The position numbers and the translations under genes were made by a program. The notes below the pieces were generated by a model. The model was given only the letters and a program-made list of their open reading frames with translations. It was not told where the DNA came from and did no database searches. 64,000 nucleotides of DNA from contig NZ_MRDL01000046.1 in assembly GCF_002008365.1 (NCBI RefSeq), positions 164,035 to 228,034 of the forward strand, given 5' to 3'. Below are positions 25,711 to 34,450 of the stretch, piece by piece; the first letter of the stretch is position 1, and each line of letters opens with the position of its first letter. The stretch is from Rhizobium leguminosarum bv. viciae USDA 2370. Its GTDB lineage: Bacteria > Pseudomonadota > Alphaproteobacteria > Rhizobiales > Rhizobiaceae.

Positions 25711-26751
25711 ATGAATGATGGTTCAGTGAACGGCGCCAAGGCGCCGAAGAAAGAACGCATGCGCTTCGTCAGCGCCGAGCAGGTCGCGCAATTGGCGGGC
25801 GTTTCGCGCTCCGCGGTCTCGCGCACATTCACGCCGGGTGCCAGCGTCGCTCCGACGACGCGCGAAAAAGTGCTGCGAGCGGCGCAGGAGCTCGGCTACC
25901 ACGTCAACGACCTGGCGCGCGGCGTGCTTGCCAACCAGAGCCGCCTTGTCGGCATCGTCGCAACACGGCCGGAAGTGGGTTTTCGTGCGCATCTGGCGGC
26001 AGCACTGGCCAAAGCCCTGATCAAACGCGGCAGCATCCCGATCCTGATCAACACCGGCCAGACGGAAGAAGAGCTGCTCGCCGCCCAGAAGATGCTGATC
26101 GGCCACCGCGCCGAGGCGATCATCATCCTGTCCGGCTCGCCGCCGGCGAGTTTCTTCGAACTTGCACAGCGAAACGGCCAGCCGCTCGTCGTGATCGGCC
26201 GTTCGGAACCCGACGCCGACCATGTGCGTGCCGGCAACTCCGAAGCCTCCCGCAAGGCGGCGACGGCCTTTTACGAAAGCGGCAGACGGCGGCTGGCAGT
26301 CATCGGCTCCCACACGGGAACGCCTGCTATCATCGAGCGCGAAAGCGCCTTCCTGTCGACGGCCGAGTCGCTTGGTGTATCCGTCGTCGTCGGACGCGGC
26401 GGCGACTGCGACTATGACGGCGGTGTTGCGGCCGCACGCGCACTCTTCTCGGAGACAATAACGCCCGACGCCGTTTTCTGCGCCAACGACCAGATCGCCT
26501 TCGGACTGATGGATGTCGTGCGCCTGGAAGCGCGGCTGCGTATCCCCGCGGACGTCGCCGTCATCGGCTTCGACGACGTGCCGGAATCCGCCTGGCTGAA
26601 CTACAGGCTCACCACCTTCCGCCAGGATCCGCTGACCATGGCGCAGCGCGCCGTCGAGCTGATGGAGCGGCGGCTTGAAAATCCCGATGCGCCTCCTGGT
26701 TACGAACGCGTCATTCCGGAACTCGTCATCCGCCAGAGCTTCAGACCCTGA
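25711..26751 (+). CDS. LacI-family transcriptional regulator
   Basis: 346 residues. N-terminal helix-turn-helix AEQVAQLAGVSRSAVSRTF and hinge RVLRAAQELGYHVNDLARGV, then a periplasmic-binding-protein-like ligand domain with VVIGRSEPD, AVFCANDQIAFGLMD and VIGFDDVPES. In this family the ligand is usually a sugar or sugar acid. The ATG at 25711 has only a weak ribosome site; the first HTH residue comes about 20 residues later, so an internal ATG at 25759 is possible. Its target is unknown; it is followed by a second LacI gene, with an MFS transporter convergent to that one. Confidence 0.9.
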   Translation: MNDGSVNGAKAPKKERMRFVSAEQVAQLAGVSRSAVSRTFTPGASVAPTTREKVLRAAQELGYHVNDLARGVLANQSRLVGIVATRPEVGFRAHLAAALAKALIKRGSIPILINTGQTEEELLAAQKMLIGHRAEAIIILSGSPPASFFELAQRNGQPLVVIGRSEPDADHVRAGNSEASRKAATAFYESGRRRLAVIGSHTGTPAIIERESAFLSTAESLGVSVVVGRGGDCDYDGGVAAARALFSETITPDAVFCANDQIAFGLMDVVRLEARLRIPADVAVIGFDDVPESAWLNYRLTTFRQDPLTMAQRAVELMERRLENPDAPPGYERVIPELVIRQSFRP

Positions 26752-26817
26752 CACTTGCCCCACGGCTTTTCGCAGGCGCCATCCTGTGGCAAGAAGGGGC
26801 ATGACGCTTTATTTGCC

Positions 26818-26862
26818 GCATGTCGTTGTCCCAAAACCGCTGCACAGTTTTGGGCGACATGC
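26818..26862. repeat. dispersed palindrome upstream of the second LacI gene
   Basis: A near-perfect hairpin: outer arms GCATGTCG (26818-26825) and CGACATGC (26855-26862), inner arms CCCAAAAC (26830-26837) and GTTTTGGG (26847-26854), with a TTGT bulge on the left and a 9-base loop. No T-run follows, so it is not a terminator. I recall near-identical palindromes in many rhizobial intergenic regions, but a genome search is needed to prove it. Confidence 0.7.
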
Positions 26863-26886
26863 ATTGGGGGAGGAAGATCGCCTGAG

Positions 26887-27924
26887 ATGAAAGGAATCCG
26901 CCAGCTCGCCGAGCATCTCGATATTTCGATCGGAACGGTGTCCCGTGCGCTGAACGGCAAGCCCGACGTCAACGATGAAACGCGCCGGCGCGTGCTCGCC
27001 GCCGCCGAAGAGCTCGGTTACGTCGCCAACCAGTCGGGCCGCAGCCTCCGCCAGGGCATGACAAATGTGATCGGGCTGATGCTCGAAGTGAGCCGCGAGA
27101 CGGTCGAAAACAGCGACGACTTCTTCCTTGGCGTCACCGACGGGCTGCAGAGCGTCTTTTCCCGTCACAAGCTCGATCTTGTCATGCTGCCCTGCCCCGA
27201 TGACGAGGACCCGCACGAATATCTGAAGCGCATGGTGGCGCGCCGGCTTGTTGACGCGCTGATCATCTCGGCGACGCGACGCACCGACCGGCGCATCGAG
27301 CTGCTGGAAAAGGCCCGCATCCCCTTCGTGACGCTCGGGCGCAGCGCGTCGGGCGGCAGCTACACCTGGATGGACCTCGATTTCGAGGGCGTGGCGTCGC
27401 GCGGCGTCGACCGGCTGGTCGCCAAAGGCCATCGGCGGATCGCTGTGGCTGTACCCTCCTCCGACATCAATCTCGGCTACCTCTTCCTCGACGCTTACCG
27501 CCAGACGCTGCAACGGCATGATATCCCCTTCGACCCGGCCCTCGTCATCCGGGTCAAGTCGAGCGAACAGGGCGGCTATCAGGCCGGCCACGAATTGCTG
27601 ATGATCGAGCAGCGCCCGACGGCGATCATCCTGATCCATGAACTGATGGCGATCGGGCTTTACCGACGGCTTTCCGAGGCCGGCGTCGTGCCCGGCCGCG
27701 ACCTCGCCGTCGTCGGTTTCCGCGAGGAGCCGCGCACGCATTTCCTGCAGCCGACGCTGACGTCCTTTCGCATGTCGCTGCGCGATCTCGGCGCGCAGCT
27801 CGGCGAAACCCTGCTCGCCACCATGCCGGCCTATGCCGATCACTATCCGCAGGGTGCCCGCAACAGGATTTGGCCGCTGGAACTCATTCCGGGCGAAAGC
27901 GACGCTTTCACTCTGACAACCTGA
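26887..27924 (+). CDS. LacI-family transcriptional regulator
   Basis: 345 residues. The HTH is IRQLAEHLDISIGTVSRALN with the hinge RRVLAAAEELGYVANQSG. The ligand domain contains TLGRSASGGSYTWMDLDFEG and AVVGFREEPR near the end. I start at ATG 26887, preceded by GGGGGAGG; the open frame upstream runs through a palindromic repeat and is not coding. Sugar or polyol effector likely. It converges on an ACS-family MFS transporter 33 bp away, the best candidate for its target. Confidence 0.9.
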   Translation: MKGIRQLAEHLDISIGTVSRALNGKPDVNDETRRRVLAAAEELGYVANQSGRSLRQGMTNVIGLMLEVSRETVENSDDFFLGVTDGLQSVFSRHKLDLVMLPCPDDEDPHEYLKRMVARRLVDALIISATRRTDRRIELLEKARIPFVTLGRSASGGSYTWMDLDFEGVASRGVDRLVAKGHRRIAVAVPSSDINLGYLFLDAYRQTLQRHDIPFDPALVIRVKSSEQGGYQAGHELLMIEQRPTAIILIHELMAIGLYRRLSEAGVVPGRDLAVVGFREEPRTHFLQPTLTSFRMSLRDLGAQLGETLLATMPAYADHYPQGARNRIWPLELIPGESDAFTLTT

Positions 27925-27957
27925 TGCCCTTTGCGTCGATTTGTTTAGCGGCTTGCA

Positions 27958-29247
27958 TCAGACCCGGCTTGGAGCAGCCTGCTCCCTGCTCGACAGCTGA
28001 TGCGTAACGAAAAAGACCAGAAGGGCTCCGGCCGCCAGGCAGGCGGACAGGAAGAACATCGGCGCGATCGTGCTGCCGCTCGCTTCCTTGATCCAGGGCA
28101 CAACGTTTTGGGCGACGAAACCGCCGAGATTTCCGACCGAATTGATGGCCGCAAGGCCGGCTGCGGCACCCGCACCCTTGAGGAAACGTGAGGGCAGGCT
28201 CCAGAACACCGGCTGTGGAGCGAAGATCCCGGCAGCAGCGACGCAGAGGAAGGCGAATTGCAAACTGTGGTTCGGAATGAGCGCCGAGAGCAGCAGGCAG
28301 GCAGCGCCGATGAAGGCAGGAACGACGATATAGGGCGTCTTCGATTGCGCCTTGTCGGCCATGGCGGGAACGACATAGAGCGCGATCGCGACCAGCACCC
28401 AGGGAATGATGTTGAGAAAACCGTTCACCGTGTTGCTGACGCCGAAGGCCTTGACGATGGTCGGCAGCCAGTAGCTCAGCCCATAGGCCGAAAGCGGAAA
28501 GGCGATATAGCAGAGCGCCATTAGCAGCACGCGTGGGTCGATGAGCGCCTTGAAGCCGTTTCCGGCATTCTCGCCCATGCCGGAATTTTCCGAGGCGAGC
28601 CTTCGTTCCAGCCACTTCTTCTCCTCGCCGCTCAGGAAGCTTGCGTTTTCAGGCCGGCCGGGAAGATAGAAGAAGGTGACGATGCCGGCGATGACTGCGG
28701 GAACACCCGTCGCCAGGAATACCCACTCCCAGCCGGCAAAGCCGTAGAGACCGTCGAGATCGAGCAGCACGCCGCCGAGCGGCGCACCGACGGCATTGGC
28801 GATCGCACTGAAAATCATGAACAGCCCGACCATCCTGCCGCGATAGACCGAAGGGAACCACAGCGTCAGCAGATAGAGGACGCCGGGAAAGAAGCCGGCT
28901 TCGCAGACGCCGAGCAGGAAACGCAGGATATAGAACATCGTCGCGTTCTGCGTGAAGGCGAGCGCGATGGTGACGATGCCCCACGAGACCAGGATGCGCG
29001 CGAACCAGACACGGGCGCCGAGCCTGTCGAGGAAGAGGTTGCTCGGCACCTCGAAAAGAAAATAGCCGATGAAGAAGAGCGAAGCGCCGAGGCCATAGGC
29101 ATATTCGCTCATTCCGAGGGCATCGACCATCTGCAGCTTGGCGAAACTGACGTTCTGCCGGTCGATATAGGCGATGAGATAAAGGATGCCGAGAAAGGGC
29201 ATCAGCTTCCAGGTGATTTTAGAGATCAGCCGCTTCTCGTCGACCAT
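27958..29247 (-). CDS. MFS transporter, anion:cation symporter (ACS) family
   Basis: 429 residues and about 12 membrane segments. LIAYIDRQNVSFAKLQM, FFIGYFLFEVPSNLFLDRLG and FLLGVCEAGFFPGVLYLLTLWFP identify the ACS branch, whose members take up organic acids such as glucarate, tartrate, phthalate or hexuronates. The start at ATG 29247 has GGAGG upstream; 40 additional codons to 29367 do not. A LacI regulator ends 33 bp from its 3' end. Substrate not assignable; sugar acid is the likely class. Confidence 0.88.
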   Translation of the reverse strand: MVDEKRLISKITWKLMPFLGILYLIAYIDRQNVSFAKLQMVDALGMSEYAYGLGASLFFIGYFLFEVPSNLFLDRLGARVWFARILVSWGIVTIALAFTQNATMFYILRFLLGVCEAGFFPGVLYLLTLWFPSVYRGRMVGLFMIFSAIANAVGAPLGGVLLDLDGLYGFAGWEWVFLATGVPAVIAGIVTFFYLPGRPENASFLSGEEKKWLERRLASENSGMGENAGNGFKALIDPRVLLMALCYIAFPLSAYGLSYWLPTIVKAFGVSNTVNGFLNIIPWVLVAIALYVVPAMADKAQSKTPYIVVPAFIGAACLLLSALIPNHSLQFAFLCVAAAGIFAPQPVFWSLPSRFLKGAGAAAGLAAINSVGNLGGFVAQNVVPWIKEASGSTIAPMFFLSACLAAGALLVFFVTHQLSSREQAAPSRV

Positions 29248-29353
29248 AAGTATCCTCCGATATGACCATGCTTCGTCACGGCGTAGATAGAGCGGCCAGC
29301 CGATAATCAATTGCGCGTTGCATTTTCTGGGATGGGCCGCGACGGGATCATAT

Positions 29354-29380
29354 GGCCGCACCCGCACACCGGGTGCGGCC
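29354..29380 (-). terminator. hairpin after the Bcr/CflA gene, possible terminator
   Basis: Perfect 11-bp stem GGCCGCACCCG / CGGGTGCGGCC (29354-29364 and 29370-29380) with a 5-base loop, 11 bases after the bcr-like stop. The minus strand lacks a T-run beyond it; the plus strand has TGTCTTT. It may act as an RNA-end stabiliser or a weak terminator. Confidence 0.5.
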
Positions 29381-29390
29381 TGTCTTTAAA

Positions 29391-30590
29391 TCATTCAGCA
29401 GCGGCAACAGCCGCGCGGCGGCCGATCGTTGCCTGGGTCAGCGCGAAAGCTGAGAAGGCGCAGAGCGCAATGCCGGCGGCCATCGGAACGGCAGTACCGT
29501 CGAAGAAGACGCTTGATATGACCATGGCGACGGCGGCGATCACGAAGTGCAGCGTGCCCATCAGTGACGAGGCCGTGCCGGCGATCTCGCCGTGATCCTC
29601 AAGAGCGAGCACCGCGCTCGTCGGGATGACGAGGCCGAGGAAGCCGTAGCCGATGAACAGGAAGGTCGCCAGGACAGGCAGCTGATTGAAGCCAGAGGCC
29701 ATCACCACCGCCATCACCACCATCGCAAGCGCATAAGCGCTGACCGCAATCCGCATGACGCGCACCAGGCCGAAACGCTCGCCGAGCCAGCCTGTGGCCT
29801 GCGATACCGCAAAGAAGGACACGGCGTTGATCGAGAAGGCGAAGCTGTATTGCGTCGGCGTCAGCCCGTAATGCTGGATCAACACGAAGGGCGAGTTGGC
29901 GAGATAGACGAGGAAGCTCGAAATGCCGAGGCCGCCGATAAAGGTCAGCGTCAGGAAATTGCGGTCGGTGAGCAGCAGGCGATAGGCCGCCATGGCGCTT
30001 CTCAGACCGCTGCCGCTGCGTTCGTTCGCCGAACGGGTTTCCTCCAGCTGGGTCGCAAGCAGGACGAGGCCGATGAAGGCGGCAATCGTCACGGCCCAGA
30101 ATACACCGCGCCAGCCGTAGAACTCGATGACGGCGCTGCCCGTCAGCGGCGCCAGGATCGGCGAGATCGAGAAGACCAGCATCAGCAGCGACATCAGGCG
30201 CGCGGCCTGCACGCCGGTGTGCATGTCGCGGACGATGGCGCGCGGAATGACCATGCCGGCGGCGCCGCCAATACCCTGAACGAAACGGAAGGCGATCAGC
30301 GTTTCGATATCGGTGGCCAACGCGCAGCCGATCGAGGCGACGGCGAAGAGGCCGATGCCGAGATAGAGCGGCAGCTTGCGGCCCCACATATCCGACAGCG
30401 GCCCATAGACAAGCTGGGCGAGCGCAAAGGAGATGAAGAAGGCAAGAAGGGTTAGCTGTGTGACGTTATTATCGGCATGCAGGTCCTGGCCGATGGACGG
30501 CAGTGCAGGCAGATACATGTCGATGGCAAAGGGCCCGATGGCCGACAGAAGGCCGAGAATGAGGGCAATGCGAAAGAAGGGAGCCGTCAT
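29391..30590 (-). CDS. Bcr/CflA-family multidrug efflux MFS transporter
   Basis: 399 residues, 12 membrane segments. LGLLSAIGPFAIDMYLPALP at the start, QLVYGPLSDMWGRK between segments 2 and 3, and RFVQGIGGAAGMVIPRAIVRD match the Bcr/CflA drug:H+ antiporter family (chloramphenicol, bicyclomycin and similar). A TetR gene is divergent with 307 bp between the two starts, and candidate operators lie there. This arrangement is typical of an inducible efflux pump. Confidence 0.9.
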   Translation of the reverse strand: MTAPFFRIALILGLLSAIGPFAIDMYLPALPSIGQDLHADNNVTQLTLLAFFISFALAQLVYGPLSDMWGRKLPLYLGIGLFAVASIGCALATDIETLIAFRFVQGIGGAAGMVIPRAIVRDMHTGVQAARLMSLLMLVFSISPILAPLTGSAVIEFYGWRGVFWAVTIAAFIGLVLLATQLEETRSANERSGSGLRSAMAAYRLLLTDRNFLTLTFIGGLGISSFLVYLANSPFVLIQHYGLTPTQYSFAFSINAVSFFAVSQATGWLGERFGLVRVMRIAVSAYALAMVVMAVVMASGFNQLPVLATFLFIGYGFLGLVIPTSAVLALEDHGEIAGTASSLMGTLHFVIAAVAMVISSVFFDGTAVPMAAGIALCAFSAFALTQATIGRRAAVAAAE

Positions 30591-30651
30591 AATGGTGATC
30601 TTTCATAAAAGCGCGGCGGAGGTACCGGATCGTCGCTCCGCTACATTGCTC

Positions 30652-30757
30652 TTAGAGCGCCGTGCGTCCTCTCGGATGCACAAGGACACTCCAACTCTTT
30701 GAATTTACGCATCGTGCTTTCCGGAAATCGGAACCGATTTTCGGGCCGATGCGCTAG
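30652..30757 (-). repeat. dispersed intergenic repeat, copy B
   Basis: About 106 bp. Its reverse complement runs from CTAGCGCATCGGCCCGAAAA to GGACGCACGGCGCTCTAA, matching copy A at 24983-25089 over the full length with identical ends and a more divergent middle. The opposite orientation means the two copies could support inversion of the 5.6 kb between them. Confidence 0.8.
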
Positions 30758-30851
30758 GGTTCAATGATGATCGTTCGCGCGAAGACGAAGTTGGGAGCTT
30801 ATATCTTCAGCGCAACCAGGACTGTCAACAAATTTGGACACAGATGTAAAA

Positions 30852-30885
30852 TTAGACGCCATTGTCTAAAACGTCAAGACGTCTT
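30852..30885. promoter_or_regulatory. candidate TetR operator
   Basis: Two dyads next to each other: TTAGAC-N6-GTCTAA (30852-30869) and the perfect palindrome AAGACGTCTT (30876-30885). They lie just before the tetR start and on the promoter side for bcr. Dyads of this size next to a divergent TetR/efflux pair are the usual operator position. Confidence 0.55.
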
Positions 30886-30897
30886 ATCTTCGCTATC

Positions 30898-31602
30898 ATG
30901 AAAGATCGCATGACACCGGCAGCCCGAATGACAGGGCATACGCAGCGCGGACAATGCGCCAAACGCATGTCGATCCTCGATGCCGCGGCCGACGTATTCT
31001 GCCGCCAGGGTTTTGCCGGTACCAGCATCGACGAGATCGCCGCCGTCGCCTGCGTATCCCGCCAGACGATCTACAATCACTATCGCGAGAAAGAAACGCT
31101 GTTCGTCGCCGTCGTCGAAGACGTCATGAACCGCGCCAACGCGATGCTGTTCTCCGTGCTTTCGACCTTTCCCGATCGCGCCGACCATCTGGAGGATGAC
31201 CTGACGGCCTTCGCCGTGCGCCTCAATAAGAATTGCATCTGCAACCACGACGGAAAATTTCTGCGCAAGCTGGTGCAGACGGAAGGCGAGCGATATCCGC
31301 ACCTCTTCGAAAGCTGGCGCCAGCAGGGGCCAGGCAAGCTGATCACCGCACTGTCAGCACTTTTAGCTCGGCTTGCCCATAAGGGGGCGCTCGCCATTGA
31401 CGACTACGACGTCGCCGCCCGGCAGTTCGTAGCACTCGGCAATGCCGACCTGCAGATGATGATCCTTCTCGGGGGCACGCCCACCGATGAAGAACTCGAA
31501 AAGGCGGCGCGCAACGCGGTTCGCACCTTTCTCAAGGCCTATGGCAGGCCGGAGGTAGATACGACCGGGCATCTGCCGCAGCTCGCAGCCATACCAGGCT
31601 GA
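30898..31602 (+). CDS. TetR/AcrR-family transcriptional regulator
   Basis: 234 residues. HTH region: ILDAAADVFCRQGFAGTSID followed by EIAAVACVSRQTIYNHYREK, the complete TetR signature. The C-terminal domain ends VALGNADLQMMILLGG and resembles AcrR/AefR-like ligand domains. Start uncertain: ATG 30898 or 30910, neither with a good ribosome site; a TTG at 30862 lies inside the candidate operator. Presumed repressor of the divergent Bcr/CflA pump. Confidence 0.88.
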   Translation: MKDRMTPAARMTGHTQRGQCAKRMSILDAAADVFCRQGFAGTSIDEIAAVACVSRQTIYNHYREKETLFVAVVEDVMNRANAMLFSVLSTFPDRADHLEDDLTAFAVRLNKNCICNHDGKFLRKLVQTEGERYPHLFESWRQQGPGKLITALSALLARLAHKGALAIDDYDVAARQFVALGNADLQMMILLGGTPTDEELEKAARNAVRTFLKAYGRPEVDTTGHLPQLAAIPG

Positions 31603-31629
31603 CCAGGCCTTTCCGATAAAGCCAGCCGA

Positions 31630-32070
31630 TCAGGCAAAGACCGTCATCTGTGAGGGTACGACCGCGAACATGCCGACGCGCCGCGCGGCAAGATATTTCA
31701 CCAGCTGCTCGACAACCGAAGGCATGACCGGCTTCTGGACCACGCCAACCGCGCCCTTGACGCCATCGGCGACCACTTCGGGATTGCCCGTCATGAAGAC
31801 AACGGCAATGCCATGCTCCTGCGCCAGCCGTCGGCCGATCTCGGGCCCGGTCGGGCCGTCGGCGAGATTGACGTCGACGAAGGCGATATCGGCAAGCGGC
31901 GCCAGCCGCAACGCCTGTTCACAATCATTCGCAAGGCCGGCGACCTGCATGCCCATGGCTTCCACCGTCGCCTCGAGATCCAGGGCGATCAGGAATTCAT
32001 CTTCAACGATCAATACTCTCTGTTTCATGAGGTCATCTCGTTGCCAGCGCCGCACGACATTGGTGGCCAT
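31630..32070 (-). CDS. single-domain response regulator (CheY-like)
   Basis: 146 residues with only a receiver domain. VLIVEDEFLIALDLE gives the acidic pair, Asp66 in FVDVNLADG is the phosphorylation site, FMTGN has the conserved Thr, and VVQKPV the conserved Lys. No output domain. AAGGGGA precedes ATG 32070; an ATG at 32028 is an alternative. Similar stand-alone receivers in rhizobia act downstream of HWE or hybrid kinases; the hybrid kinase at 16.5 kb is the only kinase in the window but is far away. Confidence 0.88.
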   Translation of the reverse strand: MATNVVRRWQRDDLMKQRVLIVEDEFLIALDLEATVEAMGMQVAGLANDCEQALRLAPLADIAFVDVNLADGPTGPEIGRRLAQEHGIAVVFMTGNPEVVADGVKGAVGVVQKPVMPSVVEQLVKYLAARRVGMFAVVPSQMTVFA

Positions 32071-32776
32071 GATACGTCCCCTTGGTTACGCCGATACTTC
32101 TAAGGAGGGATCCGCTCCGACAGCCTATCCCACGCGAAACTCATGGTGGTAACGGGCAATTCCACAATATGTTCCGCGGTGGAACGTGATTCTTTGGATT
32201 TAAGATATTGTTAACGTTGATAAATTCTTAAACCGGCTGAGGAGAAACCGGATCATCCTCAATCTCACGCGAGCCGGCTCGATGGGAGAATTACAAGACG
32301 ATATAATTATTTCTCCCTTTTGGGGCCAGAATCTGAAGCGCATTGCCAGTAGATACTAATTCTTTGGTAGTATTTTCGAACTCATATTGGGAATACTTCA
32401 CTGGAAGATAGAGAAATATCGTTTGCATGCCGGCTCTAGCGCGATCGTCATTTACTGAAGTCTTTGTAAGTGCGCGGCAAAATCGGAGCTCTTCCAAAAA
32501 CCCTACCTGCTAGGGTCGGGCCAAGCCCGCCGGGCGTATTCCAACCTCCCGTCTCCTGCGGGACGAATGTGCGCGCTAGTGGTGTTCTAATGCATGTAAT
32601 TGTATGGTCTTTCGGCGCGTGTCGGTCCGCCTCCCTCAGCGCCGGTTCGAAGGACGCCGACGAAGAATTTGGATCGACAACCGAACGGACGACGGTGATC
32701 CATCCGCCCGACGAGTCACCCACACCAAGTCTCTTCTCGTCGTCGTCGATGAAACGATCCCCGTATTGTTCTGCGT
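32071..32776. other. gene-poor, lower-GC stretch
   Basis: About 700 bp without a convincing gene. The first ~400 bp are clearly AT-richer than the surroundings. Three overlapping frames exist (32291-32497 minus, 32448-32951 minus, 32470-32889 plus), but none has a ribosome site with a normal start or a recognisable domain, and the longer ones look like low-quality out-of-frame translation. The 32291-32497 frame, read from an internal ATG at 32428, could encode a 45-residue peptide; I would not annotate it. Confidence 0.4.
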
Positions 32777-34003
32777 TCAATGACCCGACAGAACGAGCGT
32801 CTGAACCGGCAGGAGCAGCGCTTGAATTCGCAGAATCATCGCATGTACAAGTCCAACGGCGTCGACCATATGAAGGGCAAACCACCTGACCTTGCCAATG
32901 TTTGGATCGGCGAGCGCGTCGTGATTGTTGGTATATGCGTTGGCGATGCAACTGCTTCCAGGCGGCACGCCATTGAGCCCTCCCGGATAAAGTGGCTGCA
33001 GAAAGACGGTCAGGGTGCCAGGCTGCGCCGTCTGCTGAACGTCGATGAGTTGATCCGTCGCGCGCAATTGTCCGGCCGCGATAACCTCCTGCACGTCGGT
33101 CACGACCATCGGAATGATTGTAAACGGCTTTCCGATGCAGGTTGCTTCGGCGATCATCCCCTTTTTCATGACCTGCGCTTCGATCTGGCCGAAGCCGGCG
33201 ATCAGTGTGCTTTGTCCAGCGCCTTCTGGCACAAGGATCCCGGCAGGACGCAACATTGCATTGACGACGTCCCCGCGACGCAGCGTAAACTGTTGCACAG
33301 TACCCGCGACGCCGGCCCTTACGATGGTCTTGTCGAGTTCGACCTGCGCCTGCGCCAGGGCCGCTTCGGCGCTTGCTCTTTGAGCTGGCAACTGCACGGC
33401 GATCTGTGTCTCCAGGGTCAGCTTTTTCGCCACCGTTGCATCCAGCGCTCCCTTGCGGCCGTCGATCGTCGTCGCTAGGCGTTCGACCTCGCGCCTGGCG
33501 ACAGCGTTGTTCGTCAGGAGCTGCGCCTTCATCTCGTATTCGTCGACTGCCGTCTGGTAGGCACCCTGCGCCTCTTTGATCTGGCCATCGACCCCTATAA
33601 GCTCGGTCTGGGTCACCTTTATTCCGGCCTCGACTTCTGCGACGCGCCGACGGGCCGTCTCCCGCGCCGCCTGCTGTTCGGAATTATCGAGCCTGAACAG
33701 TGGCGATCCGGCCTCGACCTTCTGGTTCAGCCCGATGAAAACTTCCTCTACACGTCCGGTTGCCTCCGGCATGATCGTGACGGTTCGAAATATCGCGGTG
33801 GCAGTCTGGGCTGATGGATGGAAGTAGAAAATCATCGTAATCAGCGAAACGGTCAGAAGAAGGCAGGCGGTGATCCCCCATCGGAGTTCGTACCACACCG
33901 TATAAAGCGTGATGTCGCGGCCGATCCGCTTTCCCTGACCGTAGCGCCGGAACAGATAATCGGGGAGGATCGTCAGCATTGAGCAGAGAAGCAACTCAAA
34001 CAT
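32777..34003 (-). CDS. HlyD-family membrane fusion protein
   Basis: 408 residues. One N-terminal membrane segment (about 45-62, TACLLLTVSLITMIFYF), then the split biotinyl-lipoyl domain (VTIMPEATGRVEEVFIGLNQ and the later TIVRAGVAGTVQQFTLRRGD) enclosing a long coiled-coil hairpin (about 105-225), then a beta-barrel. These are the features of periplasmic adaptors (HlyD/EmrA/AaeA-like). It directly follows a small membrane protein gene (TGA then ATG, no gap), a pairing seen with orphan HlyD-like proteins. No ABC, MFS or RND partner is adjacent, so the pump it serves is unknown. Confidence 0.85.
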   Translation of the reverse strand: MFELLLCSMLTILPDYLFRRYGQGKRIGRDITLYTVWYELRWGITACLLLTVSLITMIFYFHPSAQTATAIFRTVTIMPEATGRVEEVFIGLNQKVEAGSPLFRLDNSEQQAARETARRRVAEVEAGIKVTQTELIGVDGQIKEAQGAYQTAVDEYEMKAQLLTNNAVARREVERLATTIDGRKGALDATVAKKLTLETQIAVQLPAQRASAEAALAQAQVELDKTIVRAGVAGTVQQFTLRRGDVVNAMLRPAGILVPEGAGQSTLIAGFGQIEAQVMKKGMIAEATCIGKPFTIIPMVVTDVQEVIAAGQLRATDQLIDVQQTAQPGTLTVFLQPLYPGGLNGVPPGSSCIANAYTNNHDALADPNIGKVRWFALHMVDAVGLVHAMILRIQALLLPVQTLVLSGH

Positions 34004-34450
34004 TCAGATATCCTCTCCATGTACGCTGGTCTTGGGCGGTGACGGTATTGGCTCTGCTTCCGCAGTATCTTCCGCTATCAGAGCAGGATCGCCTGTCGTT
34101 TCAGCCTGGCGGCCGGAGAGTTTGCCGAGAGACTGGGCGATTGAGTAGAGCGGCGTGGAGAAGTCGGGAATCTGAATAAAGGCCAGAAGCAGCCCGGCAA
34201 TCCAGAAAAGATGGTTGTGGGTGAACAGTGAGATGAGCGCCAGGACGGCCACGATCTCCATCTGCACCTTGTTCGTACGGTGGGCTCTGCGTTCGGGAAG
34301 GGCGTGCAATTGGAAGTACAGATTTCCAACCGCGAGCACGGCCACCAGCAGAAAGACAACGACGACAACGAAAAGGTAGTCCGTATGTCCGGGCGAAGTG
34401 ATGAAAATCGGCAGGTGCTCGATTGCCGCTGGATGAACTGATTGCTCCAT
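34004..34450 (-). CDS. small inner-membrane protein paired with HlyD-like gene
   Basis: 148 residues with two hydrophobic segments (YLFVVVVVFLLVAVLAVGNL at about 25-45 and an IVAVLALISLF...HLFWIAGLLLAFI pair at about 65-90) and a polar Pro/Glu-rich C-terminus. The layout recalls small membrane partners of orphan HlyD proteins (YiaW/YibI-like), though I cannot confirm homology. The start at ATG 34450 has TAGGTGG upstream. Its stop touches the HlyD-family ATG, so both are one operon. Confidence 0.7.
   Translation of the reverse strand: MEQSVHPAAIEHLPIFITSPGHTDYLFVVVVVFLLVAVLAVGNLYFQLHALPERRAHRTNKVQMEIVAVLALISLFTHNHLFWIAGLLLAFIQIPDFSTPLYSIAQSLGKLSGRQAETTGDPALIAEDTAEAEPIPSPPKTSVHGEDI

Larger units (their letters stand above)
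30591..30897. other. divergent intergenic region between efflux pump and TetR gene
   Basis: No gene. It holds copy B of the dispersed repeat (30652-30757) and two dyads close to the tetR start. Confidence 0.6.

Noticed and set aside
32470-32951. Overlapping frames on both strands in the gene-poor gap
   Set aside because: No ribosome site, no recognisable protein features; part overlaps the HlyD gene antisense.
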